64,000 bases of DNA from Cupriavidus nantongensis (GTDB lineage Bacteria; Pseudomonadota; Gammaproteobacteria; Burkholderiales; Burkholderiaceae), in assembly GCF_001598055.1 (NCBI RefSeq), contig NZ_CP014844.1, positions 558,001-622,000 on the forward strand, read 5' to 3'. The position numbers and the translations under genes are program-made. Under the pieces are notes generated by a model. It ran no database searches. It saw nothing but the letters and a program-made list of their open reading frames with translations, and was not told the origin of the DNA. Shown here piece by piece: positions 45,140-54,526 of the stretch; position 1 is the first letter of the stretch; the number at the start of each line of letters is the position of its first letter.

Positions 45140-46435
45140 ATGGTCCCGCATCTCATCACCGCGCTGAACGGTCCGCTGCTCGAACTGGAAAAGAAGATCC
45201 TGGACGCGACCCCGTCCATCGAGCGCTGGTTCAGGCTGGAATGGCAGGAGCATACGCCCCCGTTCTATTGCTCGGTGGACCTGCGCAACGCCGGCTTCAA
45301 GCTGGCGCCGGTCGATACCAACCTGTTCCCGGGCGGCTTCAACAACCTGGCCCCGGAGATGCTGCCGCTGGCGGTGCAGGCGGCGATGGCGGCGATCGAG
45401 AAGATCTGCCCGGATGCCAAGAACCTGCTGCTGATCCCCGAGCGCCACACCCGCAATATGTTCTACCTGCAGAACGTGGCGCGGCTGTCGCTGATCATGC
45501 GCCAGGCCGGGCTGAACGTGCGCCTGGGTTCGCTTTCCGAGGAAATCACCGAACCGACCCCGATCGAGCTGCCCGACGGCCAGACCCTGGTGGTCGAGCC
45601 GCTGGCGCGCCTGGGCACCAAGGGCCGCCGGCTGGGGCTGAAGGACTTCGACCCCTGTTCGATCCTGCTCAACAACGACCTGTCGGCCGGCATTCCGCCG
45701 ATCCTGGAAAACATCAACGAGCAGTACCTGCTGCCGCCGCTGCACGCGGGCTGGTCCACGCGCCGCAAGAGCAGCCACTTTTCCGCCTATGACGAGGTGG
45801 CGAAGAAGTTCGCCAAGCTGATCGACATCGACCCGTGGATGGTCAACCCGTACTTCGCCCGTACCACCGGCGTGAATTTCCACGAGCGCGTGGGCGAGGA
45901 GGAACTGGCCGACGCGGTCGAAGGCGTGCTGAAGAAGATCGCCAAGAAGTACCGCGAGTACGGCATCAAGGAAACGCCGTACGTGGTGGTCAAGGCCGAT
46001 GCCGGCACCTATGGCATGGGCATCATGACCGTGCGCGATCCGTCCGAGATCAAGGGCCTGAACCGGAAAGAGCGCAACAAGATGAGCGTGGTCAAGGAGG
46101 GCCTGGAGGTCAGCGACGTCATCATCCAGGAGGGCGTGCACACCTTCGAGAAGGTCAACGAGGCGGTGGCCGAGCCGGTGGTCTACATGATCGACCGCTA
46201 CGTGGTGGGCGGCTTCTACCGCGTGCATACCGGCCGCGGCAACGACGAGAACCTGAACGCGCCGGGCATGCATTTCGTGCCGCTGGCGTTTGCGCCCAAC
46301 GGCATCCCGGACAGCCACGCCAAGCCTGGCGCGGCGGTGCCGAACCGCTTCTACATGTATGGCGTGGTGGCGCGGCTGGCCTTGTTGGCGGCGTCGCTGG
46401 AGCTCGAGAAGACCGACCCCAACCCGATCATCTGA
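45140..46435 (+). CDS. gshA: Glutamate-cysteine ligase (betaproteobacterial type)
   Basis: This 431-residue cytoplasmic enzyme joins glutamate and cysteine in the first step of glutathione synthesis. It belongs to the GshA type found in betaproteobacteria and Acidithiobacillus, not the E. coli type: VDLRNAGFKLAPVDTNLFPGGFNNL near residues 50-74, STRRKSSHFSAYD, and GADAGTYGMGIMTV-like KADAGTYGMGIMTV. The ATG at 45140 is chosen because AGGA lies 5 bases ahead; an ATG at 45134 adds two residues. gshB follows 8 bases later. Confidence 0.92.
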   Translation: MVPHLITALNGPLLELEKKILDATPSIERWFRLEWQEHTPPFYCSVDLRNAGFKLAPVDTNLFPGGFNNLAPEMLPLAVQAAMAAIEKICPDAKNLLLIPERHTRNMFYLQNVARLSLIMRQAGLNVRLGSLSEEITEPTPIELPDGQTLVVEPLARLGTKGRRLGLKDFDPCSILLNNDLSAGIPPILENINEQYLLPPLHAGWSTRRKSSHFSAYDEVAKKFAKLIDIDPWMVNPYFARTTGVNFHERVGEEELADAVEGVLKKIAKKYREYGIKETPYVVVKADAGTYGMGIMTVRDPSEIKGLNRKERNKMSVVKEGLEVSDVIIQEGVHTFEKVNEAVAEPVVYMIDRYVVGGFYRVHTGRGNDENLNAPGMHFVPLAFAPNGIPDSHAKPGAAVPNRFYMYGVVARLALLAASLELEKTDPNPII

Positions 46436-46443
46436 ACGCCGCC

Positions 46444-47409
46444 ATGCGCATCCTCTTCATCACCGATCCGCTGGAGACCTTCAAGACCTACAAGGACTCC
46501 ACCTACGCCATGATGGCCGAGGCCGCCGCGCGCGGCCACGAGCTGTACTGGTGCCTGCAGCCGCAACTGGCGCTGTCGGGGCGCACGGTCGAGACCGTGG
46601 CCACGCGCCTGCACCTGACCGGCGACGATGGCGGCGAACACGGCGCCTGGTACCGCGAGGGCAACAGCGCGCTCGAGCCGCTGTCGGCCTTCGACGCGGT
46701 GCTGATGCGCAAGGACCCGCCCTTCGACATGGAATACGTGACCAGCACCTGGCTGCTGGAGCTGGCTGAGGCGCAGGGCGCGCGCGTCTTCAACAAGCCG
46801 AGGGCGATCCGCGACCATTCCGAGAAGCTGGCGATCGCGCAGTACCCGGAATTCATCACGCCGACGCTGGTCACGCGCGACCTGGCGCGTATCCGCGATT
46901 TCCACGCCGAGCATCGCGACATCATCGTCAAGCCGCTCGACGGCATGGGCGGCATGGGCGTGTTCCGGGTCGGCGCGGACGGCATGAACCTGGCCGCGAT
47001 CGTCGAGACGCTGGGCCAGGACGGCGCCCGCTCGCTGATGGTGCAGCGCTATATCCCGGCGATCAAGGACGGCGACAAGCGCGTGCTGCTGATCGGCGGC
47101 GTGCCCGTGCCGTATTCGCTGGCGCGCGTGCCGATGGCCGGCGAAGTGCGCGGCAACCTCGCCGCGGGCGGCACTGGCCGTGCCCAGGAGTTGAGCCGGC
47201 GCGACCGCGAGATCGCCGAGGCGCTGGCGCCGGGGCTGTGGGAGCAGGGCCTGCTGCTGGTCGGCCTGGACGTCATCGGCGACTACCTGACCGAGGTCAA
47301 TGTGACGAGCCCGACCTGTTTCCAGGAGATCACGCAGCAGACCGGCTTCCATGTCGCGGCGATGTTCATCGACGCGCTCGAGCACGCGGTCGGCGCTGCC
47401 GGCAGCTAG
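46444..47409 (+). CDS. gshB: Glutathione synthetase
   Basis: This 321-residue ATP-grasp enzyme adds glycine to gamma-glutamylcysteine. It starts MRILFITDPLETFKTYKDST (family-typical), has the ATP-grasp motifs FNKPRAIRDHSEKL, IIVKPLDGMGGMGVFRV and the closing LDVIGDYLTEVNVTSPTCFQEI. Length agrees with E. coli GshB (315-316). It lies 8 bases after gshA and completes the glutathione pathway. Confidence 0.95.
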   Translation: MRILFITDPLETFKTYKDSTYAMMAEAAARGHELYWCLQPQLALSGRTVETVATRLHLTGDDGGEHGAWYREGNSALEPLSAFDAVLMRKDPPFDMEYVTSTWLLELAEAQGARVFNKPRAIRDHSEKLAIAQYPEFITPTLVTRDLARIRDFHAEHRDIIVKPLDGMGGMGVFRVGADGMNLAAIVETLGQDGARSLMVQRYIPAIKDGDKRVLLIGGVPVPYSLARVPMAGEVRGNLAAGGTGRAQELSRRDREIAEALAPGLWEQGLLLVGLDVIGDYLTEVNVTSPTCFQEITQQTGFHVAAMFIDALEHAVGAAGS

Positions 47410-47487
47410 GCCCGACCCGCCCGGGCGGGCAGCGGGAGCGCCGGGGGGCGCCTGCTACAATCGGGGCAATCCAACGGATTCACCATC

Positions 47488-47943
47488 ATGGCAGGCATCC
47501 TGATCATCGCGCACACCCCGCTGGCGTCAGCCCTGCGCGATTGCGCCGCCCACGTCTACTGTGGCCAGCCGCAGCGGCTGGAAGCCATCGACGTCCTTCC
47601 CGATGCCGATCCCGCCGCCGTGCTGGCCGAGGCCAGGCGCCGCCTGGATGCCATCTGCGAAGACAACGGCGCGCTGGTCCTGACCGACATCTTCGGCGCC
47701 ACTCCCGCCAATATCGCCGCGCGCCTGGCCGAGCCGGGCCGTGTGCGCGTGCTGGCCGGCGTCAACCTTCCCATGCTGGTCCGTGCCATCTGCTACCGGG
47801 CCGAGAAGCTGGACCAGCTTGCCACCAAGGCGCTGGCCGGCGGCTCGCAGGGCGTGCTGCAGGTCGGCACCACCACCGTCCAGAATCAAACCGCCAATCA
47901 TCCCGACAAATATGCTGCAGAGGGACACCACCATCATCAATAA
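47488..47943 (+). CDS. PTS EIIA component, mannose/sorbose type
   Basis: This 151-residue protein is an EIIA(Man)-type domain with phospho-acceptor His9 (MAGILIIAHTPLASALRD) and LTDIFGATPANIAARL. No matching EIIB/EIIC/EIID genes are nearby, so with HPr and EI it forms an incomplete, regulatory PTS as in many betaproteobacteria. A TACAAT -10-like element lies at 47456-47461, within a 13-base string also found upstream of gshA. Its end overlaps ptsH by 32 bases. Confidence 0.9.
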   Translation: MAGILIIAHTPLASALRDCAAHVYCGQPQRLEAIDVLPDADPAAVLAEARRRLDAICEDNGALVLTDIFGATPANIAARLAEPGRVRVLAGVNLPMLVRAICYRAEKLDQLATKALAGGSQGVLQVGTTTVQNQTANHPDKYAAEGHHHHQ

Positions 47944-48181
47944 ACTCGGACTGCATGCACGCGCGTCCGCCAAGCTGACCCAGCTCGCCGGCAGCTTTGT
48001 CAGCCAGGTCAAGATGTCCCGCAACGGACGCCAGGTCGATGCCAAGAGCATCATGGGCGTGATGATGCTCGCCGCCGGGATCGGCTCGACCATCACCATC
48101 GAAACCGAGGGTCCCGACGAACAAGAGGCGATGGACGCGCTGCTGGCACTGATCGCCAACCGTTTTGGTGAAGGGGAGTGA
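47912..48181 (+). CDS. ptsH: PTS phosphocarrier protein HPr
   Basis: This 89-residue protein carries phosphate from EI to EIIA. It has phospho-acceptor His15 (INKLGLHARASAKL) and Ser46 (DAKSIMGVMML), the site for regulatory HPr kinase in organisms that have it; no hprK is in this window. The ATG at 47912 overlaps the EIIA gene by 32 bases, implying coupling. ptsI follows 49 bases later. Confidence 0.93.
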   Translation: MLQRDTTIINKLGLHARASAKLTQLAGSFVSQVKMSRNGRQVDAKSIMGVMMLAAGIGSTITIETEGPDEQEAMDALLALIANRFGEGE

Positions 48182-48230
48182 GGCCGGCGGCCTTGACCCG
48201 AATTGATAAACGTTCCTGACGGAGCGGTAC

Positions 48231-50003
48231 ATGCCTTTCGCCTTGCACGGCATCCCGGTCTCGCGCGGCGTCGCCATCGGGCGCGCGCACCTGCTTGCGC
48301 CCGCGGCGCTGGACGTGTCGCACTACCTGGTCGATGAAGAGCAGCTCGACGCCGAGGTGGAACGGCTGCGTGCCGCGCGCGCCGCGGTGCGCGCCGAACT
48401 GGCCGCGCTCAAGCGCGACCTGCCTCGCGACGCGCCCGAAGAGATGGGCGCCTTCCTCGACGTGCACGCGATGATCCTCGACGACGAGGCGCTGGCGCGC
48501 GAGCCCGAGGCGCTGATCCGGGGCCGGCGCTACAACGCCGAATGGGCCCTGACCACGCGCCTCGAAGAGCTGATGCGCCAGTTCGACGAGATCGAGGACG
48601 AATACCTGCGCGAGCGCAAGGCCGACATCCAGCAGGTGGTGGAGCGCATCCTGAAAGCGCTGGCCGGCGCCCCGGTGCTGGTGCCGGCGCCGGTGCCAGC
48701 GCTGGCTGCCGACGGCGAGCCCGCGCCCGGCGTGATCGTGGTGGCCCACGACATCGCGCCGGCCGACATGCTGCAGTTCCGCCACACCGTGTTCCATGGC
48801 TTTGTCACCGACCTGGGCGGGCGCACCTCGCATACCGCGATCGTCGCGCGCAGCCTCGACATCCCGGCCGCGGTCGGCGTGCAGAGCGCGAGCGAGCTGA
48901 TCCGCCAGGACGACTGGATCATCATCGACGGCGACGCCGGCCTGGTGATCGTCGACCCCACCGCCATCATCCTCGAGGAATACCGCCACCGGCAAAGCGA
49001 GCGCGTGCTGGAGAAGAAGCGCCTGCAGCGCCTGCGCCATACGCCGGCGGTGACGCTGGACGGGATCGAGATCGAGCTGCTGGCCAATATCGAGATGGCC
49101 GAAGACGCCGGTGCCGCGCTCGCCGCCGGCGCGGTCGGCGTCGGCCTGTTCCGCTCCGAGTTCCTGTTCATGAACCGGCGCGACGAGCTGCCGGGCGAGG
49201 AAGAGCAGTTCCAGGCGTACCGCGGCGCGGTCGACGCCATGCACGGGTTGCCGGTGACGATCCGCACCATCGATATCGGCGCCGACAAGCCGCTCGATGC
49301 CCGCGGCGACGGCCGCGCCGACGACTTCGAGACCGCGCTGAACCCGGCGCTGGGCCTGCGCGCGATCCGCTGGTCGCTGTCGGAGCCCGGCATGTTCCTG
49401 ACCCAGCTGCGCGCGCTGCTGCGTGCCTCGGCCTTTGGCCCGGTGCGGCTGCTGGTGCCGATGCTGGCGCATGCCAGCGAGATCGACCAGACCCTGGCGC
49501 TGATCGCCAAGGCCAAGCGCCAGCTCGACGAGCGCGGCGAACCCTACGATCCCGGCATGAAGGTCGGGGCCATGATCGAGATCCCGGCGGCGGTGCTGCT
49601 GCTGCCGCTGTTCCTGCGCAAGATGGATTTCCTGTCCATCGGCACCAACGACCTGATCCAGTACACGCTGGCGATCGACCGCGCCGACAACGCCGTGGCG
49701 CACCTGTTCGACCCGCTGCATCCGGCGGTGCTGCAACTGGTGGCGCGCACCATTCGCGAAGCCAACCGCGCCGGCGTGCCGGTGGCGGTGTGCGGCGAGA
49801 TGGCGGGCGATCCGTCGATGACGCGGCTGCTGCTGGGCATGGGGTTGCGCGAATTCTCCATGCACCCGTCGCAGCTGCTGCGGGTCAAGCAGGAAATCCT
49901 GCACGCCAACTGCGAACGGCTGGAACCGCTGGTCGACCAGCTGCTGCAGGCATACGATCCCGAGGAGCAGGCTGCGGTGCTGCGGCAGATCGCACGACCC
50001 TGA
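48231..50003 (+). CDS. ptsI: PTS enzyme I (PEP-protein phosphotransferase)
   Basis: This 590-residue enzyme takes phosphate from PEP and passes it to HPr. It has the phosphohistidine motif GGRTSHTAIVAR (His201), the C-terminal PEP site FLSIGTNDLIQYTLAIDRAD and the Cys in AVCGEMAGDPSM. Length matches E. coli EI (575) with a small N-terminal difference. With the EIIA(Man) and HPr genes it forms a signalling PTS; in C. necator such genes affect polyhydroxybutyrate metabolism. It ends before a very long terminator hairpin. Confidence 0.95.
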   Translation: MPFALHGIPVSRGVAIGRAHLLAPAALDVSHYLVDEEQLDAEVERLRAARAAVRAELAALKRDLPRDAPEEMGAFLDVHAMILDDEALAREPEALIRGRRYNAEWALTTRLEELMRQFDEIEDEYLRERKADIQQVVERILKALAGAPVLVPAPVPALAADGEPAPGVIVVAHDIAPADMLQFRHTVFHGFVTDLGGRTSHTAIVARSLDIPAAVGVQSASELIRQDDWIIIDGDAGLVIVDPTAIILEEYRHRQSERVLEKKRLQRLRHTPAVTLDGIEIELLANIEMAEDAGAALAAGAVGVGLFRSEFLFMNRRDELPGEEEQFQAYRGAVDAMHGLPVTIRTIDIGADKPLDARGDGRADDFETALNPALGLRAIRWSLSEPGMFLTQLRALLRASAFGPVRLLVPMLAHASEIDQTLALIAKAKRQLDERGEPYDPGMKVGAMIEIPAAVLLLPLFLRKMDFLSIGTNDLIQYTLAIDRADNAVAHLFDPLHPAVLQLVARTIREANRAGVPVAVCGEMAGDPSMTRLLLGMGLREFSMHPSQLLRVKQEILHANCERLEPLVDQLLQAYDPEEQAAVLRQIARP

Positions 50004-50025
50004 CGGGACCAGGGTTTTCCGACGC

Positions 50026-50087
50026 AAAAAGGCGGCTGGCGCGGCACTTTCGAACCTGGAAAAGTGCCGCGCCAGCCGCCTTCTTTT
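50026..50087. terminator. Long bidirectional terminator after ptsI
   Basis: A perfect 22-bp stem (50029-50050 paired with 50061-50082) closes a 10-base loop and is flanked by AAAAA on one side and CTTTTT on the other. It ends the EIIA-ptsH-ptsI transcript and shields bfd from it. Confidence 0.95.
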
Positions 50088-50131
50088 TACGTCCTGTGAC
50101 GCCTTGCCGACCTTCGTCGATGTGGCTTAAT

Positions 50132-50150
50132 GGGAATTGTTATCATTATT
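50132..50150 (+). promoter_or_regulatory. Fur box upstream of bfd
   Basis: GGGAATTGTTATCATTATT matches 14 of 19 positions of the Fur consensus, including the core TTATCATTAT. It lies about 70 bases ahead of the bfd start, so bfd should be repressed by iron. Confidence 0.75.
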
Positions 50151-50217
50151 GATCTCTGATATTCTGACGTTCATTCGCAGGGACATGCCGGTGTCCCGCG
50201 CCCCAACGGAGGGACTT

Positions 50218-50523
50218 GTGTACGTCTGCATCTGCAACCAGATCACCGATCGTGAGATTCACGGTGCCGCGCACCTGGGCGTCGAGACCCTCGACGAACT
50301 GGCCGAAACGCTCGGCGTCGGCACGTGCTGCGGCCGTTGCCGCGAGTGCGCGCAGCAGGTGTTGCAGGAAGGCGTGGCCGCGGTACGCAATGTCACGGTG
50401 GCGACCCTCGCCAGCATCCAGGTTGTGGAGATTTCTTCCTGTTCCGCTTCGGGCCCATGTACCATAATGGACACTCGGGACCCGGCAGTCGCGAACGACC
50501 AGCGCAAGGCGCTGGTGGCCTGA
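50218..50523 (+). CDS. bfd: Bacterioferritin-associated ferredoxin
   Basis: This 101-residue protein has the BFD [2Fe-2S] fold with Cys4, Cys6, Cys38 and Cys41 (MYVCICNQITDREI and GTCCGRC) in the spacing of E. coli Bfd. It donates electrons to bacterioferritin for iron release. GTG at 50218 is chosen because GGAGGG lies 5 bases ahead; the frame extends to 50137. About 40 residues beyond the E. coli length include two further Cys (SSCSASGPC). It lies under a Fur box, with bfr downstream. Confidence 0.9.
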   Translation: MYVCICNQITDREIHGAAHLGVETLDELAETLGVGTCCGRCRECAQQVLQEGVAAVRNVTVATLASIQVVEISSCSASGPCTIMDTRDPAVANDQRKALVA

Positions 50524-50565
50524 ACGCGCCCATGAACTGAAAGTTCAGTTCACGGCGCGTTTTTG
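50523..50565 (+). terminator. Terminator between bfd and bfr
   Basis: Outer stem AACGCGCC / GGCGCGTT and inner stem TGAACTGA / TCAGTTCA are followed by five T, so bfd and bfr may be separate transcripts or partly coupled by readthrough. Confidence 0.85.
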
Positions 50566-50646
50566 CGCATTCCTTTTTTTTGACTGCACGGCGCCATTGG
50601 CGCCGTTTCGTATTTTTGCGCGGGCCCGATGCAACAGGAGCCGCCA

Positions 50647-51126
50647 ATGAAAGGTGACAAGAAGGTCATCCAGCATCTGAACGCCCAGCTCAAGAACGAG
50701 CTGACCGCGATCAACCAGTATTTCCTGCACGCCCGCATGTATCGCCACTGGGGCCTGAAGAAGCTCGGCGATGTGGAGTACAAGGAATCGATCGGCGAGA
50801 TGAAGCACGCCGACCGCCTGATCGACCGCATCCTGATGCTGGACGGCCTGCCCAACCTGCAGGACCTGCACAAGCTGCTGCTCGGCGAAGACACGCCCGA
50901 GATGCTCAAGTGCGACCTGAAGCTGGAACAGACCGCGCACACCACCGTCAAGGAAGGCATCGCCTATTGCGAGTCGGTCGGCGATTACGTCAGCCGCGAA
51001 ATTCTTGTCGATATCCTCACGGATACCGAGGAACATATCGAATATCTGGAAACGCAGCTCGACCTGATCGACAAGGTCGGGCTGCAGAACTACCTGCAGT
51101 CGCAGATGGAGCCGGGCGAGCAATAA
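50647..51126 (+). CDS. bfr: Bacterioferritin
   Basis: This 159-residue subunit forms 24-mer iron-storage shells that bind haem between pairs. The haem ligand Met52 is present. Of the ferroxidase ligands, Glu18, Glu51, His54, Glu94 and His130 are present, but the position of E. coli Glu127 is Thr127 ([13 protein letters not shown]), with Glu128 and Glu129 next to it. CAGGAG precedes the ATG. The rest aligns closely with E. coli Bfr over its whole length. It follows the Fur-controlled bfd gene. Confidence 0.93.
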   Translation: MKGDKKVIQHLNAQLKNELTAINQYFLHARMYRHWGLKKLGDVEYKESIGEMKHADRLIDRILMLDGLPNLQDLHKLLLGEDTPEMLKCDLKLEQTAHTTVKEGIAYCESVGDYVSREILVDILTDTEEHIEYLETQLDLIDKVGLQNYLQSQMEPGEQ

Positions 51127-51310
51127 GCCGCCGTCTTCGGCGAGGCCGCTCCGACGGGCGGCCCGCCCCAGCGCGCGGCGCCGATCGGCGCCGCCTGGTT
51201 GCTCGCCAGCTTGCAGTAACCCTTCTCATTCCAATTCCTCTCTTCATCCAGGCGTCGCCGGCGGGGCCAAGGCTCCTGACCCGCCGGCACACCGCGCGGA
51301 GTCCACGTTC

Positions 51311-52354
51311 ATGACCGGTCCCATCCGCCTGACGCAGTACAGCCACGGTGCCGGCTGCGGCTGCAAGATTTCTCCCAAGGTGCTCGACGTGATCCTGGCC
51401 GGCAGCGGCGCGCAGCACCTGGACCCGCGCCTGTGGGTCGGCAATGCCTCGCGCGATGACGCGGCGGTGTATGCGCTGGATGGCGCCGATGGCCAGCGCG
51501 GCGTGGTGTCCACCACCGACTTCTTCATGCCCATCGTCGACGATCCGTTCGACTTTGGCCGCATCGCGGCCACCAATGCGATCAGCGACATCTACGCCAT
51601 GGGCGGCGACCCGCTGATGGCCATCGCCATCCTGGGCTGGCCGGTCAACGTGCTGCCGCCCGAGGTGGCGCGCGAGGTGGTGGCGGGCGGGCGCCGCGCC
51701 TGCGACGACGCCGGCATTCCGCTGGCGGGCGGTCATTCGATCGACGCGCCCGAGCCCATCTTCGGCCTGGCGGTGACGGGACTGGTCGAGCGCGCACACA
51801 TGAAGCGCAACGACACCGCCACGCCCGGCTGCCGGCTCTACCTGACCAAGCCGCTCGGCATCGGCGTGCTGACCACGGCCGAGAAGAAGGGACTGCTGCG
51901 CGACGACAACCGCCATCTGGCGCGCGACTGGATGTGCGTGCTGAACCGGCCCGGCAGCGCCTTCGGGCGCCTGCCCGGCGTGCGCGCGATGACCGACGTC
52001 ACCGGCTTCGGCCTGCTCGGCCATCTGGTCGAAATGGCCGACGGCAGCGGCCTGACCGCGCGCCTCGACTATGCCGCGGTGCCGGTGCTCGATGACGTGG
52101 CCGACTACATCGGCCAGGGCTGCGTGCCGGGCGGCACCCAGCGCAACTTCGACAGCTACGGCCACCGCATCGCGCCGCTTACCGAGGCGCAACGCGCGCT
52201 GCTGTGCGATCCCCAGACCAGCGGCGGCCTGCTGGTCGCGGTCGAGCCCGCCGGCGAAGGCGCGTTCCTGGCCGAATGCCAGCGCCTGGGGCTGGCGCTC
52301 GCCCCGATCGGCGAGATGGTGGCGCGCGCCGCACTGGCCGTAGAGATCCGCTGA
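51311..52354 (+). CDS. selD: Selenide, water dikinase (selenophosphate synthetase)
   Basis: This 347-residue enzyme makes selenophosphate from selenide and ATP. It has the N-terminal catalytic loop [16 protein letters not shown] with Cys16 (the active-site position is Cys, not selenocysteine) and Lys19, and DDAAVY and [11 protein letters not shown] motifs of the family. Length equals that of E. coli SelD. Its stop overlaps the mnmH ATG by one base. No selA/selB or selC was seen in this window, so the product is probably used here for tRNA selenouridine. Confidence 0.95.
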   Translation: MTGPIRLTQYSHGAGCGCKISPKVLDVILAGSGAQHLDPRLWVGNASRDDAAVYALDGADGQRGVVSTTDFFMPIVDDPFDFGRIAATNAISDIYAMGGDPLMAIAILGWPVNVLPPEVAREVVAGGRRACDDAGIPLAGGHSIDAPEPIFGLAVTGLVERAHMKRNDTATPGCRLYLTKPLGIGVLTTAEKKGLLRDDNRHLARDWMCVLNRPGSAFGRLPGVRAMTDVTGFGLLGHLVEMADGSGLTARLDYAAVPVLDDVADYIGQGCVPGGTQRNFDSYGHRIAPLTEAQRALLCDPQTSGGLLVAVEPAGEGAFLAECQRLGLALAPIGEMVARAALAVEIR

Positions 52355-53460
52355 TGCGTCCAGATACCTCTGACTTCCGCGAACTGTTTCTCAGTGGCGT
52401 CGCCATGCTTGACGTGCGCGCGCCGCAGGAATTCGCGCGCGGGGCCTTCCCGGGCGCGGTCAACCTGCCGCTGATGGACGATGCCGAGCGCCACGAGGTT
52501 GGCCTGTGCTATGCGCAGAAGGGCCAGCAGGCGGCGATCGAACTCGGTCATCAGCTTGTGTCCGGCCAGCGCAAGGCGGCGCGCGTCGCTGCCTGGGTTG
52601 AATTTGCACGCGCGCATCCGGATGGCTACTTGTATTGCTTCCGCGGCGGCCTGCGCTCGCAGCTGGTGCAGCAGTGGCTGCGCGACGCGGGCGTCGACTA
52701 TCCGCGCGTGACCGGCGGTTACAAGGCGATGCGCGGCTTCCTGATCGAAACCATCGATACCGCGGCGGCTACGCAGCCCTGGTTCGTGGTGGGCGGGCTG
52801 ACCGGCAGTGGCAAGACCGACGTGCTGGCCGACGTGCCCGCGTCGATCGACCTGGAAGGCCACGCGCGCCACCGTGGCTCCGCCTTCGGCCGCCGCGCGC
52901 TGCCGCAGCCGCCGCAGATCGATTTCGAGAACGCCCTTGCCATCGACGTGCTGCGTCATCTCGACGCCGGCTGGCGCGCGCTGGTGGTGGAAGACGAAGG
53001 CCGCTTCATCGGCAGCCGCGACGTGCCGCAGGCGCTGTCGCAGCGCATGCAGGCCAGTCCGCTGGTGTGGCTGGAAGCACCGTTCGACGCCCGTGTCGAA
53101 CGCGTGCTGCGCGACTACGTGCAGGGACTGGCGGCGGAATTCATCGACACCAAGGGCAGCGCGCAAGGCTTCGTCGCCTACGCCACCCGCCTGCGCGAAG
53201 CGATGTCCGCGATCGCGCCAAGGCTCGGCGGCGCCCGCTACGGCAAGCTGTCGGCACTGCTGGACCAGGCGCTGGCGCGCCAGGCCGAATCCGGCGAGGT
53301 AGCGCTGCACCGCGGCTGGATCGAAGTGCTGCTGCGCGATTACTACGACCCGATGTATGACTACCAGCGCGCCCAGCGCGAGGCCCGCATCGTCTTCCGC
53401 GGCGACCGCGATGCCGTGACGGACTGGCTGCTGGCGCACACGGCGCGGCGAGGGGAATAG
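52354..53460 (+). CDS. mnmH: tRNA 2-selenouridine synthase (SelU/MnmH)
   Basis: This 368-residue enzyme replaces sulphur by selenium in the wobble 2-thiouridine of tRNAs, using selenophosphate from SelD. The N-terminal rhodanese domain carries Cys95 ([12 protein letters not shown]), and the C-terminal part has a P-loop GGLTGSGKT (147-155). Both are features of MnmH. It is translationally coupled to selD (TGATG) and ends 7 bases before the convergent immunity gene. Confidence 0.93.
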   Translation: MRPDTSDFRELFLSGVAMLDVRAPQEFARGAFPGAVNLPLMDDAERHEVGLCYAQKGQQAAIELGHQLVSGQRKAARVAAWVEFARAHPDGYLYCFRGGLRSQLVQQWLRDAGVDYPRVTGGYKAMRGFLIETIDTAAATQPWFVVGGLTGSGKTDVLADVPASIDLEGHARHRGSAFGRRALPQPPQIDFENALAIDVLRHLDAGWRALVVEDEGRFIGSRDVPQALSQRMQASPLVWLEAPFDARVERVLRDYVQGLAAEFIDTKGSAQGFVAYATRLREAMSAIAPRLGGARYGKLSALLDQALARQAESGEVALHRGWIEVLLRDYYDPMYDYQRAQREARIVFRGDRDAVTDWLLAHTARRGE

Positions 53461-53467
53461 GGCGGCG

Positions 53468-54505
53468 CTAGGCTGCGCCGGGTCGTAGCCGAATAGAGTC
53501 GATGATGGCGTCCCATAGCTGCAGCGCCTCATCATCTGACTGGAATGCCGGCTGATACGGTGTCTGCGGACTGTCCACCGGCTGCTCGAGCACGTGCAGG
53601 CCAGCCGTCACGTTTTGCTCGGATAGGGACTTGTTTTTTCCTTGGGATTCCCAGGCGAATACATAAACACGCTGGCCATTGCCCGTCGCGGCGGTTGCAT
53701 ACTCTTCCGCGGGAATCGCACCGACATTGCGTTCGCGCTTGCGCAATACCTTTAGGCCGGCGAGCGGACCGAGTACTGCCTTGGTCAGGAAGTTGTCAAC
53801 GCGTTCGAGCAGACGGTCTTCTTCGGCGCCAGTGCTGGCGTCAAAGCTGATGAAGGCGTTGGGGTGCTGGGGCAGCGTGATGCCGACCTGCACGCTCTCG
53901 GAACGGTAGTCGTTGCCGGCGATAAAGCCTTGGTCGATGCAGAAGCCGGGGCCGGTGGGGATTTCGGTTTCGGAACGCGAACGGATGTTGTCGGCCAAGG
54001 TCTTCGCAAGTCGGAGGGCTATCGCCTCTCTACCAGGGGAGACACCCCCGCCATAATGAAAAACGCGCCACGGACTCGCTGCGACAAGGTATGTATCGTC
54101 ACGCAGCATAGCCTTGCTGTATGGCAATGACCATGACAGTAAGACCTCAGATTCGGTGCCAACCATCGTTCTGCTGACAAACATGGAGCCCTGCGTCTCG
54201 TGATGTGCGGCCTTCAAGTCCTTTTCCCGCTGGTCGATCATTGACCGAAGCGTGCCTGGGGTCTGTCCGGGCATCGGTGCGATTTCGTCGCCCCAGATCT
54301 TGTAGATAGTGCGTATGGCGGCTTGCGGGGGCAGATCGACAAGGTAGCGACCAAAACAATGGGTGTTCCAGCCAGCCTTTCCGATGGTGGATTGATTCAC
54401 CGCCGTGTGTGCTTCAACCATTGAGGCTTGCAATGCAAGAGTGCAGGCAGCCGTTGCAAGACACCAGTATCTGGCCAGACGGTGGAACGTTGGGACACGC
54501 CGCAT
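53468..54505 (-). CDS. Tli4-family T6SS immunity protein, copy 1
   Basis: This 345-residue secreted protein has a signal peptide (about 1-32, ending VEA) and the Tli4 pattern: HCFGRYLVDLPPQA near the N-terminus of the mature part, then an alpha/beta domain ending QSDDEALQLWDAIIDSIRLRPG. Tli4 proteins bind and block Tle4 lipases in the periplasm. Its last about 165 residues are almost identical to copy 2 upstream, while the N-terminal half has diverged. It is the last gene of the vgrG-lipase-immunity operon, 21 bases after copy 2. The ribosome site is weak. Confidence 0.82.
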   Translation of the reverse strand: MRRVPTFHRLARYWCLATAACTLALQASMVEAHTAVNQSTIGKAGWNTHCFGRYLVDLPPQAAIRTIYKIWGDEIAPMPGQTPGTLRSMIDQREKDLKAAHHETQGSMFVSRTMVGTESEVLLSWSLPYSKAMLRDDTYLVAASPWRVFHYGGGVSPGREAIALRLAKTLADNIRSRSETEIPTGPGFCIDQGFIAGNDYRSESVQVGITLPQHPNAFISFDASTGAEEDRLLERVDNFLTKAVLGPLAGLKVLRKRERNVGAIPAEEYATAATGNGQRVYVFAWESQGKNKSLSEQNVTAGLHVLEQPVDSPQTPYQPAFQSDDEALQLWDAIIDSIRLRPGAA

Positions 54506-54526
54506 TTTTTTTGCTCAAAAGGGCGC

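Noticed and set aside
47414..47430. GC palindrome CCCGCCCGGGCGGG after gshB
   Set aside because: There is no T-run, so it was not called a terminator.
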